Shown here piece by piece: positions 11,125 to 22,139 of a DNA stretch of 64,000 nt. Location: positions 81,075,850-81,139,849 of the forward strand of contig JBANSL010000006.1 of NCBI GenBank assembly GCA_037127255.1, read 5' to 3'. Origin of the DNA: Persicaria tinctoria. Taxonomy: Eukaryota > Streptophyta > Magnoliopsida > Caryophyllales > Polygonaceae. The notes beneath the pieces are model-generated. The model saw nothing but the letters and a program-made list of their open reading frames with translations. It searched no databases and was not told the origin of the DNA. Made by a program: the position numbers and the translations under genes. Every line of letters begins with the position of its first letter. Position 1 is the first letter of the stretch.

Positions 11125-13902
11125 TATAAAGTTTAGAGTCACCACTACTGTTTGAGAATGAAGTTTTTTAGCATTTTATGTTTTTTTAGTAAGTTGATTG
11201 ATTACTTTGAGCATTAAACACACATTTGTTGTGGTAATGAGTTGGAAGGTAGAACTAAATAATTTGGTAGTTGAACTACACATTCAACAAATGCTACTGA
11301 ATGAAATTTTCAAAACTTTGGGAGGGAGAGCACATAAAAAAAAGATATAATATATTAATAAACTTAAAAGTATAAAAAAATTCCTTTCGTCTCAAATATA
11401 TTCCAATTTTTTTTGACCTGTCTAAAACTCTACTATATTAAATATGATCTTTTTATTAGTTTTATTTGAGCATGTTATATTAGTTGTAAACTTGTAATGT
11501 CTAAATAGAAGCTTTATTATTATATATTAGGCCAAAGAGAAATCCGGATAAGTAGAAAAACTATTATTTCATTTAAAATGGAAAAAAAAATATTTTGCCT
11601 CAAATTATATGTACCACTTCAATTTTGCAAAAATAAAAAAAATCAACCCGAATTAAACCTTTAAAGTTTTCTAGACTAATGGATCACATATATACCGAGT
11701 TCATGTATCATCTCAAGAAGATCGACTTGATCTTATCATCAATTTATTGAATAAACAAATATATTGATTAAGATAAGGAGGTTAGGATCATGCATGATTT
11801 TGCATATCCAGTAATCCAAATAATTTTTTAATAGTCTATTGATTGTTGATATAAAAGTATAAAATAAATATCATTAGACAACTTTAACTAAAAAAATATA
11901 AACAGATAAATTAAATACAATAATAAAATCTTCAAGTATTTTTATTTTATTAAATACAATATCATTCCAACTTATGTTAGTTAATTTCAATTTTTAAATA
12001 TCCGAGTATCATGGAATCCTCAAATATCTTGACCAAAAAAATCAATAAACAAATTGTTTAAATAGTATTAATTTATTAATTTAAATAAATCTCGTTATTA
12101 TGTGTTTTCAAATCATTGGTTGAAAAGTCTTGGATAAATTAATATAAATTTATTAATAAATATATTGATTTATTATTTTCTGACTTTAAAAAATCTTGGA
12201 TAAAAAATAATATGCAAATTTGGAGAATTTGGTCAACAAATTCAATATTTTAAGTAATAAAAAATGATTTTAAGTATATTTATTTTAAATATATATGGTG
12301 GTATGTTAAGTGAATGACTGTCACGTGACACTTTCAACGTGAGGCCACCGTACGTGTATCATTCGCAGCTGCTTTAATATTATTTATGAAATCTCTTGGT
12401 TTTCTCCTTTTGTTAAATTTATATATTTTTTAAATATTTATAAATGATTAATTTCAATGAATAATTAGACATTATAACATTTATAATCAACAAATTAACC
12501 GATAGGATTATATGTTCAAAATGACAAAGCTCTGGGTTCGTTGCACAATTATATAAAAAACAAATAACATTCGAATAGAAAAATATGGAAAAAACAACGG
12601 TATAACTATAAATATATTATCAGAAATCCAATAAACACGAAAGGAAAAATGAATCTGCAGATGATCACCCAATGCATAAAAAATGCCAAAAAAAAACAAA
12701 ATATTACCCCACTTACATAATCGTATAATGATACGAAGATGCAAATTAGGTGGGTGTTGATATCGATTTTTTATTCTAATTTTGTCCAGCTTCAAGAAAG
12801 GTCATAAATGGTTGTGTATGTATATCACTGGGATTAATCAGTACTACATACTGGTCTATAGCTACAAACTACCAAATAAACGAAAAATTTCAAGAAAACA
12901 GAAATTGATTTAACGAACCAAGATACGTAGTTGTAAAACAAAACAGAAGTGGGTGAAGATTTGATATCGTCTTCTAATTTCATATTTCCAACCTAGATAC
13001 TATCAATTATAAGTATACGGTGAAAGCACACATTGAATATATGAAATAACCTTAAAAAAATTATCTGCATATGATCCTCTGGGAAATCTGGAAAAAATAA
13101 ACATTCTGCAAAAAATGATCGGAAATCTGATAAACAATCTAAAACATTATCTGTAAAAAACAATCTGAAATATGGAAAAAAAAAACAATAGCTAGAAAAT
13201 ATTATCGGAGATCTGATAAACACCAAAGGAAAAATGAATCTGCAGGTGATCCTCCGGGATTTCTGGAAAAAAAATTGCAACTTTGATATCATAAGTTAAA
13301 CAAAAAAAATGGAGTTGTATCCGAAGAGAACTTAAGAGGAAATAGTGGGTTGCTGAATGATTATGTAGGAGACATTTTTTAACATTATGATGCGGTTAGG
13401 ACACTTGCAATACTTCCACTTCAAACTATTGGGATAGACAGCAAATTGCTAGAGCTCATAGGTTGACCCTTGCTCCATTTCATCCAGGTGTCAGAATCAG
13501 ATATTTTAATTGAAGGTTGAATCTTGTTTTCCTGCACTGAATAAACTAATAGATCAAAGTAAACGAACAAAATATAATTTATACATAATCGACGCACTGG
13601 AAGGGATGAGAAATCTCGTCATCAAGTAGGATGAAATCCAATGACTTTAACTTTGTTTGATCGTCATAATCGCGTGTTTTCCAGTTACGAAGAACACGGA
13701 TCTTGATCTTGTATCGGCCTTTTGGTTGTAAAGTATCCAAAAACGATATCTCGTTTCTCGTTGACATGAGTAATTCAAACAACTCGAATAGATAAAGAAA
13801 CGGGGGATTTCTTTGAACGATTGATATAAAAATTTCACAGGGTACTGCTTAAATATATATATACATGTGAAATTTGATTTGAATTTTGAACAGTTAGTTT
13901 TT

Positions 13903-14002
13903 CAAAAATCAAAAATCAAAAATAAAAAATCGAAAATCGAAAATCAAAAATCAAAAATCAAAAATCAAAAATCAAAAATCAAAAATCAAAAATCAAAAAT
14001 CA
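13903..14002 (+). repeat. AAAAATC heptamer array
   Basis: About 14 units of the 7-mer AAAAATC, with GAAAATC and AAAAATA variants, lie inside the Helitron. Confidence 0.9.
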
Positions 14003-14410
14003 AATTCAATTCAAGATAAGTAGAAAAAAAGGAAACAAAAATTAAATCAATATATGGAAAAATCGTATTGTGTAGCGGAAATATGAAAATAATTCGGATT
14101 GAGCGCACCAACCGGCGGAAGATATCCGAATCAAATTTGAAAATTAAAGAAAAGTAGTGAATAAAAAAAGAAACAAATACTAAAATATGGCGGCATAGGA
14201 AATAAAAAATGGAAATTAAAAATAATTATGGAAAATTGAAAAAATAATTAAAGAAAAGTAGGAAAAGAAAAAAAGAAACAAAAACTAAAAATAAAAATAT
14301 GTTTAAACATTTGGAGAAGTAATGGGGATATATCTTAAATTTATAACTTTAAATGTATGGCCGCCACATGTCCCATTTTGCAAGTGTTTTAGTATTATAT
14401 TAGATATAGA

Positions 14411-14890
14411 TACCATCCCACACAAATTTAGTTCTCATTTTTGTTAGTTTAGAGAAGAATGACATACCATGACCAAAACCAAGTCTAATTACTATGCCTG
14501 TTTCGGTCTTGTTGGATTTAATGTTTTTCGACTCGAACTATATAAACTGAATTGTGAAAGCCAATCATATTCTTTAACAGATTGATATTATGGAATGCAA
14601 TGAACCTCACAAAATTAATAATAGTTCTATTTCAAATGGAAATATTGTCGCTTAGAATTTTTTCAGTAAAGATTTGCCAAATTCAGAGTGGTTACCCTCA
14701 GTTTTAGAAATTTGAACATAATTATCACTTCGTAAAGCTATATTCCATAATTTCTCAAATATGCTTAATAAAGTTACGGTCACTTAGAAATCATATGCTT
14801 TCTAAGGTAAAGCAACTCAATTTCTCACAAAAGTAATAGAGAATCATGATGAGTTGCATACAACTTCTTTAATTTTTGTTTAAATAATGA
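14411..14890. other. AT-rich spacer between the Helitron and the Pack-MULE
   Basis: No gene, RNA or repeat recognised. The last ten bases (14881-14890) are the probable left target duplication of the Pack-MULE-like element. Confidence 0.4.
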
Positions 14891-15324
14891 GGAAATGGTA
14901 CAAAATAGACCATTTTTGGGCTTATTTGCAAAAATTGGCCTAGCAGGCCCAAAAATTGCTAAAATAACCATGTCTACTTTTTGCAAATAAAAACCCCGGT
15001 TTCCTTACACTGTTGGTGACCGGATGTAGGAGGTTCAATCTCATGACCGGCTCAATCTCATTCCCCTCTGGAAGAGCGTTCATCCATGACGGCGGGGGAG
15101 GAGGAGAGATTTTGGGGGATTGTATCTCATCGAGCAAGGTCTCACTGGCTTCGTCTTCGGTCGGCGGCCACAACCACACTATCAAAAATTGGCTCTCGGA
15201 TCTCAAGTCGGCAACGGGGTAAACCCTTGCCGACGACTCGCCGGACTGTACTCTCGTTACTGCTTGGCTAAACAGGTGATAGCTATAGAGAAGGGGAGAG
15301 AGAAATCGCCGAGAGCTTCAAGTA

Positions 15325-16157
15325 ATGAATCGATCGATTCGATGGTTGATGTTGGTTCTCTCGATCCTCATATCCAATTTCGTCGCCGAAATTCAGTCTG
15401 AAAGCGTCACCCTTGAAGAAGCCCAACAGCTCAGAGATGAGGTATTGCATTGTTTACTGAAGAATTAGGCTTTGTTACGGGCGCTATGAACTCGGGATTT
15501 TTTGTTTGTCTTTGAGATCTAGAGATAGGTGATACTATTGATTTATCCTAGAATGTGAGTTTATCTAATGTTCTTCCCCTTTAGGGCAATTAGTAAAGCC
15601 GCGTACTTGGAATTTCCAGGATTTGATTGCTTGATTCTGTCACGCTTATTGTTAGTGGTGCTGCAAAAATCGGCTTGAATTTCATTTGATAGATCACATG
15701 AATTGAAGTCTTGGAATGTTTTCTTCGATTGTCAATGGGATGCCCAATTGCATCTCCAGTTTTGTAAAGCAAAGTATCTTGTCCAGTTTGTTTTAGCTGC
15801 TGCTTCAGTGGGAGATAACAAAATTTATAGCAGAGAAAGCACGAATTAAATTTCACAGAGTGAGCTCTATTATAGAATGATATATGATTTGCCTAGGAAA
15901 TATGATTTATATGTGTCTAACTTTGCTAAAGGACCAAATTAGAGCTTGCTTTTGGTTACTTTAGACATGTTTACTGCTTAACCAAATATTCCTGACAATA
16001 TCTTCAAGAGGTCTGCAATGAAATGACAAAGAGACTCTGGTCTTCATTCCTTTGGTGGAGTGACATGGTGTTTCTCAAAATGCAGGTTCGTCAAATGTTC
16101 TACCATGCATTTGAAGGATATATGGAACATGCACAGAGTGCTCTGATGATCACATAG
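15325..16157 (+). pseudogene. Captured 5' exons of an EDEM-type alpha-mannosidase-like gene
   Basis: Exon 1 (15325-15441) encodes a start methionine, a hydrophobic signal-peptide-like stretch and the sequence SVTLEEAQQLRDE. A GT...AG intron of 644 bp (15442-16085) follows. Exon 2 (16086-16133) encodes VRQMFYHAFEGYMEHA. This matches the N-terminal segment of ER degradation-enhancing alpha-mannosidase-like (glycosyl hydrolase 47) proteins, which recognise misfolded glycoproteins in the ER. After GYMEHA the family sequence is lost and a TAG follows at 16155, so only about 55 residues of a protein of several hundred remain. Frame and splice sites are intact across the fragment. It lies in the left arm of the Pack-MULE-like element. 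Confidence 0.7.
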
Positions 16158-16265
16158 GCTAATACGGAGTATACGTTCATATCTCTATGGACTTATACGA
16201 TTTAACATGGTAGGAAATATATACACTAATGACAGGACAAATTTAAGAATCTGGTACGATAAATT
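16151..16265 (+). repeat. Left arm of an inverted repeat surrounding Gypsy C
   Basis: The sequence starting CACATAGGCTAATACGGAGT is repeated in reverse complement ending at 43717. Matching words continue inward (GTTCAT, CTTATAC, TAGGAAATATATA/TAGCAGAAAATATATA, AGGACAAATTTA). The TGGTAGGAT word recurs in both arms and several times in 16300-16880. Confidence 0.6.
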
Positions 16266-16890
16266 TATCAATTATGAATATCTCCGAACTTATAAAATTA
16301 TGAACTTGGTAGGAAATATATAGACTAATGGTAGGATAGATGTACTCGAATGGTAAGATATATTTGTACTATTGGCAAAGAAGTAGAATTAATATTGAAC
16401 AATCCACAAATTCCAGACTAGTAATCATTGAGGCGTGAATTGACCATAATCTCAATCTCAATTACCAATCTATAAATCCCAATCTCAACCCAATTTCTAT
16501 CAATAAAAATCATGAATCCAATCTAATTCAATGCTAGAACGACTGAATTAGATCCTCTACTCTTGGATATAATGTTACTTAGGTTTCCTTCATCTTCTGT
16601 TCTAGACTGGAAGCCCTCTACCGTTGGTTGTTTTCCTGAAAAATGTGGAACATAATTTGCTACGGTTTCTAGCTTGATTTTCCCTGAAAGCTATTTAAAT
16701 TGGTATGATAGATGCACAAAAATGGTAGGATAGATGAAAACTAATGGTAGGAGAAAACAACGATATCGGTAGGATCAGAATGGTAGGACTGATGGAAACT
16801 AATGGTAGGAGAAAACAACGATATTGGTAGGATCATAATGGAAACCCAGTAATTTCTTTATAACTTGAAACTAATGGTAGGATAGATGCA

Positions 16891-17656
16891 TGAAAACGCT
16901 CGATCTCTCAAGGCCTCCATGTTTAGTGGGACCCGAGAATTTACCCAGTAGGACCTTTAATATTCCCAACGGGCTTACCTGACCCGCATCGAAATAATCG
17001 ACGCGGCCCAACCTGTGCCGCGGGAACAGTCTACCTATGAATACTGATGTGTTATTCCCTTATCGAGTTTTCCCTGGACAATTCGGGAATTAGATTGTTT
17101 ACCTGTCGTCGTTGATTATCTTGAGGACCAACAACAACAGACTTTCAATTTAGGTGGAAAGTTTTACAAAGGGTGAAAAAAGGTCTATATCCGCAGAGCA
17201 ATCTAGTGAAAAAAGGCTTCGATCTTCCTGAAAAGAAGTTTTTGGTGGCGCGTTCGACTTCTTCTCTCTATTCTCTCTATTCCACTCTTCTTTCTCAGGC
17301 TAACTTGGTTTTGATCTGCTCCTTTCCTCTCCTTTCCTCTCCTTCCTTTACCCCCCAAAAGTCCTCTTCTTTAATGTCATTTCTTCCTTTTATAGGTTCA
17401 AGGCGGTCTCCAAATGACATGCCACGTGGGGTTTGCTACTCAACACGTGTTCTACTCGTGGGTGGTGGGCATGATCGCCACGTGCCCCTCTTTTCTATCC
17501 CCGGATGATTCTGTTTAAGTGAGCTTGCCGTTTTTTCCTGTTGGATGTCTATCCTCGGACGACCTTTATGATTATGCTTTTGTCACTTTTTACCAACTGG
17601 TTGTGTTTTATTTTACCTTTATGTTTTTACAGATGTTTTTATTGTTGGTTCAGCCA
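16891..17656 (-). repeat. 3' LTR of Gypsy C
   Basis: On the minus strand it starts TGGCTGAACC and ends CGTTTTCA. The right copy begins TAACTAAACC, differing by C-to-T changes on the + strand at the extreme terminus. Confidence 0.85.
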
Positions 17657-18161
17657 CAGCTCCTCGGGCCGGGTTGATTCCACTCAGGGATTGACGCGGA
17701 TCGATCAAGTTTAGTTTTGCTGCTGCTTCAACTCCGGTTTAGAGATGATGGGCCTCTTCTTGTCGAGTTTTGGCCCAATAAGGGCCCATTAGGCCCATTT
17801 ATGTCCGGAAGTTTAAACGACGGTAATTTCCTATAAGTTACCCCGTTCCGTTTCTTTTTATCTCGCACTTGTCTTCTTCTGCTCTCCCAAGGATTCCCGT
17901 TCTTATCTATCTCTTGGTTTTCTAGCGGCGGTCTTTTAGGTTTCCGGTTGCTCGCTTGAAGTTTCCGGCGAATTTCTTCAGATCTTCAAGGTATTTTTTC
18001 TTGTTCTAAGCTATTCTTGATTTTTCTTTGTTAATTCTCTTATTTTTTGATGGATAGATCGAAAAGTTAGGGTGTGAGTTCGTCTCTGAATGTGGTTTTT
18101 GGACGGGGTTTTGCTTTGTGTAAGTAAATCTTCATACGATTTTCTTCTAGCTTCTTTAGAA

Positions 18162-19340
18162 ATGGCTAGTCTCAGTGGGGAGCACGATCCGTTAGAAGAT
18201 TTCGAGAGAGGTGAAGGGTGGAAAAGTGGTGTCGCTTCATCTTCTCGAGCGCGTCCAACTCAAGAGACCCTCTCTTATTCTTCTGAGAGTTCCTCTTCTA
18301 GCTCTGGTGGTTCCTCATCAGAGTCGCCTTTTTCCACATCCGCGTCGACTCCAAATCGAGTTGGTCCTACGGGTAGTCCTATTAAGGTGAGAAGGGACCG
18401 GAAGCGTACTGATCCTGATTACTATTCTTCTCCTTATACAGTTTCTTCTTCTTCGAAGGGATGTGCGGGAGATGAAAATTCGAGGGATGCGGATGAGTCA
18501 GGTGCTAGTTCTTCGGTGGACGCGGATGCGGAAGATCCGTTCTAAAGAGAATTTGACCGATTTAGACACTCCAGTGTATAACTTAGGGGATCTGGACACT
18601 TGCCTCTTCCTGGGAGATTTTAAACCTCTTCCGCCTCCATCCGACCGTCCACCAGTCGTAACTGATAGGATTCATCCGTGGAGATCTCCCGTGGGTGAGT
18701 TGAGGGGTTGTACCACTCTGTTGAAATTGGAAGATCTTGATGCCATTTCACAAGTTTTCCCATGGCCCGCGGGTGTAGAGTTCTGTCTTCCTGAGGAGGG
18801 GGATGTTGCCTAGACTTGATCTCCGTCTTTAACATGCCTTCCCCAGTTAGTCCGCCCTGGTCATTTTTCGAGAGGATCAGTTTTCCCGAGAAACTCTTCC
18901 GCTTGGTTAGTTCCTTATTTTCTAAGTTTTTCTTCTTATCGGGTTTGTTTTATCTTTAACACATTTTTAACTTTGTCTTTTGCTAGTCTCTGCCACTATG
19001 TTTCGAGGATAAGCTAGGGCCAGATCTTCCTAGGAACATTCTTTTGTCAACTAGGATTCTTTGCGACTTCCCGATGGAAGTCGTGTGAGGAGATTATAGG
19101 GTTCCTTTTTTAAGAGGAGGTTGGAATGATTTTGCCGAGTCGCAGAACATCAATATTGGTTCTTCTTTGACCTTTATTTATAAAGAAGGAAATTGCTTTG
19201 AGGTTCAGATTTTAGATGCTGTGGGAGATGAGGTAGACGTTGAGTGGACCTCTCCGGAGTCAGGAGGTCCCCCCTCGAATGGATTTCGCCTAAGTCAAGG
19301 TAGAACTCGTCTCATCCCAGCGAGGGCTCGGCGAGCATGA
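18162..19340 (+). pseudogene. Antisense ORF remnant of Gypsy C (Tat type)
   Basis: This frame runs opposite to C's polyprotein, between integrase and 3' LTR. The first open segment starts at ATG 18162 (MASLSGEHDP...), is very serine-rich and acidic, and stops at 18543. A second frame (about 18545-18813) continues with TDLDTPVYNLGDLD and proline-rich motifs, so a frameshift or intron lies between. Further coding-like sequence reaches about 19340 with stops. Antisense ORFs in this position are known in Grande/Retand-type elements; their function is unresolved. The pyrimidine-rich sequence upstream (17830-18060) could be its own promoter and leader. Confidence 0.55.
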
Positions 19341-19527
19341 GCTGATGTGTGCATGTTTTTCTTTCTAAGCGGATAACTCTTTGAATGTGTTAGCGTACTT
19401 TGTCTCTGATTGTTTCTGTTTTATGTTTAATTGTGGGCCTATGGCCATAATTTCCTTTGAAACCTAAAAAGTTTAGGTGCTCTCGAAGGGCTTATGAAAA
19501 TCACATCTTTCTTTTCTAGAATGTCCT

Positions 19528-19825
19528 AAGCAGAGATCTGACGCGGAGTTCGGACTCTGGAATTTTAGAATTTACCTTTGAGAACGCAGCTCCGATTGAG
19601 GGCCTAACGCGGAGCTAAGCTCCAGCGTCTTTGGGACTTAAGTAAAACTTCATCTCCGAGAATGCGGCTTCAATCGGAGGCCCGACGCGGAGCCAAGCTC
19701 CAGCGTATTTAGGACTTAAGTAAAACTTCATCTCCGAGAATGCGGCTTCAATCGGAGGTCCGACGCGGAGCCATGCTCTAGCGTCTTTGGGACTTAAGTA
19801 AAACTTCATCTCCGAGAATGCGCCC
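19528..19825 (-). repeat. 78-bp tandem repeat in the 3' region of Gypsy C
   Basis: Units begin with ACGCGGAGC at about 19606, 19684 and 19762 (period 78), with a degenerate unit upstream. Because 78 is a multiple of three, one minus-strand frame reads through repeats of 26 residues, but I see no sign that it is a gene. Confidence 0.85.
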
Positions 19826-19891
19826 TCTAACCGCTTTATTTAATTTTTACGACGGCGACTAACACTTTCTGTAACATACAAGCCTTGGCAG

Positions 19892-21214
19892 TTATACATA
19901 GTACTTCTTTAAATTATCTGTATTCCAGGTCTCGTTTAGAACGGTGCCTTCGGGGGTGCTGAGTTTGTATGCTCCTCTTTGAACTTCTTTTATGATTACA
20001 TAATCCAGCTTTCCTCCAGCGGTTGCTTGTCGGAGCACTAAATCTCCCTCCTTGAAATGCCGCGGGCGAATTCGTCTATCCCGATATTTGGACAGTCGCC
20101 TTTTATATTCTTGCTCCTTTATGGCTGCAGCCATCCTGCGCTCCTCTATAAGATGGAGTTCGAGTTCTAATGCTTCATCATTGGTTTCCTGGTTGTATGT
20201 TATTATTCAGGCCGAAGGAACCAACCTTTCTATTGGAATGACCGCGTCCATACCAAAGACTAGTGAAAACGGGGTTTCCCCAGTTAGAGTTTTTGCTGAT
20301 GTGCGGTAGAACCAGAGAACTAGCGGCATAAGTTCAGCCCATCACCCTTTTGCTGTGCTCCCGAGCTTCTTTTGTATCCCATGCATAAATTATCGATTGG
20401 TAGTTTCTGCATGTCCGTTCGTCTGGGGATGGGCTACACACGAGATTTTGAGGTTTATGCCCAATCCTACGCAGAAATCTCTGATTGTTTCACAATCAAA
20501 CCGAGGTCCATGGTCCGTGATTATTGAATTGGGTACCCCAAAACGGCAAACAATGTTCTTCCACAAGAACCTTCTTACTTTCTCCACGGTGATTAGTCCC
20601 ATTGCTTCGGCCTCGACCCATTTTGTGAAGTAATCAACCAAGACAAGCACATATTTCAACTGTCCCGGGGCATTGGGAAATGGACCAAGAATGTCCATTC
20701 CCCAGACAGAAAAAGGGCAAGCTCCAGTTATACTTTTCAGTACCTCAGAAGGACGGTGAATCAAATTTCCAAACCTCTGACATGCGTCGCACTTCTGGAT
20801 ATAATCTTGAACATCTTGCTTCATAGTTGACCAGTAATACCCTAGTCTGGTTGTTTTGGCCACCACAGCCCTCCACCCTTGGTGGTGTGCACAAACTCCA
20901 TCGTGTAGTTCTTCCACAACGAGATTTCCTTCCTCCGTTGATATGCACAGCAGATCTGGGAGACAGTAGCCTCTCTTGTATAGCCTTCCTTCCCTGATGG
21001 TGAACCGAGAAGATTTTGTGATCACTCTCCTAGCTGCGTCTCTTTCTTCGGGTAGGATGCCCTTCCCCAGATAATCCGCGAGTGACGTTCTCCAGTTTCC
21101 CTTTTCAATCCCCTGGACTTGGTAGACTTCTTGGATAAGTCTTCGACTGTTCATCCTTTCGAGGATTACTTCATTTCCTACTTCCTCAGGCATGAATGCT
21201 CCTAAAGGAGCCAA
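19892..21214 (-). pseudogene. int: Integrase of Gypsy C (broken)
   Basis: The core reads from 21214 to about 20390: zinc-binding HHCC region (HDGVCAHHQG...CDACQ), then the catalytic D in WGMDILGP, D in ITDHGPRFD and E in HPQTNGHAETTNR, so the D-D-E triad is visible. The frame breaks near 20390. The C-terminal domain resumes at 20134-19892 with FKEGDLVLRQ and a GAYKLSTPEG-like strand. The product would insert element cDNA into chromosomes. The frame break between core and C-terminal domain makes this copy inactive. Confidence 0.85.
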
Positions 21215-21233
21215 CGCGTCCGCTTGCTGATTG

Positions 21234-22139
21234 TCACTTCTGGGAACGACCGTTAGGCAAAAAACTCAAGAAAGCTTTTGACAACGCCCGTGCCTTTCTC
21301 TGATAGTCAGGCATTAAACCAGTTCTGGCCTCATACTCTTCCGTTATCTGCCGTGTTACTACTTCTGAATCGGTGTAGACTAACACTTGCCTGACGCCTT
21401 TGACCAAAGCTACTTCCAGGCCCGCGAGCAGGGCTTCGTACTCAGCTTCATTGTTTGTAGCTTGGAAGTCCAATTTATAACCGTAATTGTATTGTTGTTC
21501 GTTGGGTGCAGTGAGAGTAACCCCAGCTCCGCACCCATCTTTATTGGCCGCGCCATCTACCCTGAGCGTCCACTCGCTCTTTTCTGTTTGAGCATTTAGT
21601 TCAAAACTTGTTTCGCCAATAAAATCGACTAAAACCTGAGCCAGAGCTGACTTCCGCGGGGTATATTCTATTTCGAATTCTGTCAACTCGACTGCCCATT
21701 TCATCATCCTCCCCGACAAGCACGGGGAGTGAAGGATTTGACGCATCGGAGGTCGGTCATTACTCTGATAATGTGATCCTAGAAGTATGGCCTCAATCTT
21801 CTTGCCGCGAATACCAGACATAGAATCATTTTCTCCACTGGTTCATACCGCGTCTCAGCATCCTGTTGCACACAGCTGACATAATACACTGGGTATTTTT
21901 CTTTTCGCGTCAAGACTGCACTGATGGTGACGCTCTTTACTGATAAGTATAGATGTAGAATCTCTTGCTTCTTGGGTTGGTACAGAGTGGGGAGTGTTGA
22001 TAAGAAAATTTTCAAACTCCCAAACGCTTCCTGTAACTCTGGAGTCAACTGTATGGGTCCCTTTTTCTTGAGCAAAGCAAAGGAGGGTAATAACCTGTCC
22101 GCTAGGCAAGAGCAAAAACGGCTTAGGTAATTTACTGCT
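21234..22139 (-). pseudogene. RNase H plus archaeal-type RNase H of Gypsy C (broken)
   Basis: The left part of pol resumes immediately next to element B. 22139 to about 21840 encodes the RT-connection/RNase H region (LLPSFALLKKKG... and VSCVQQDAETRYEPVEKM). 21821-21234 encodes a second RNase H with WTLRVDGAANKDGCGAGV, ATNNEAEYEALLAGLE and YTDSEVV, giving the D-E-D metal-binding positions of the archaeal-type RNase H used by Tat elements. The two parts are in different frames. The sequence between the reverse transcriptase fragment (40950-41318) and this one is missing at the B junction. Confidence 0.85.

Larger units (their letters stand above)
10452..14410 (-). mobile_element. Non-autonomous Helitron
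   Basis: On the minus strand the element begins TCTATATCTAATATAATACT at 14410 and ends CTAG at 10452, with host A before and T after, the canonical A-T insertion of Helitrons. About 12 bases inside the 3' end is a GC-rich hairpin (CGTGCG...CGCACG). No Rep/helicase frame is present. The interior is AT-rich, contains a Stowaway-like MITE (10908-11124), a partial relative near 11380, imperfect internal duplications (12640-12790 against 12960-13270) and an AAAAATC array. Termini and insertion context are seen directly; the class follows from them. Confidence 0.75.
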
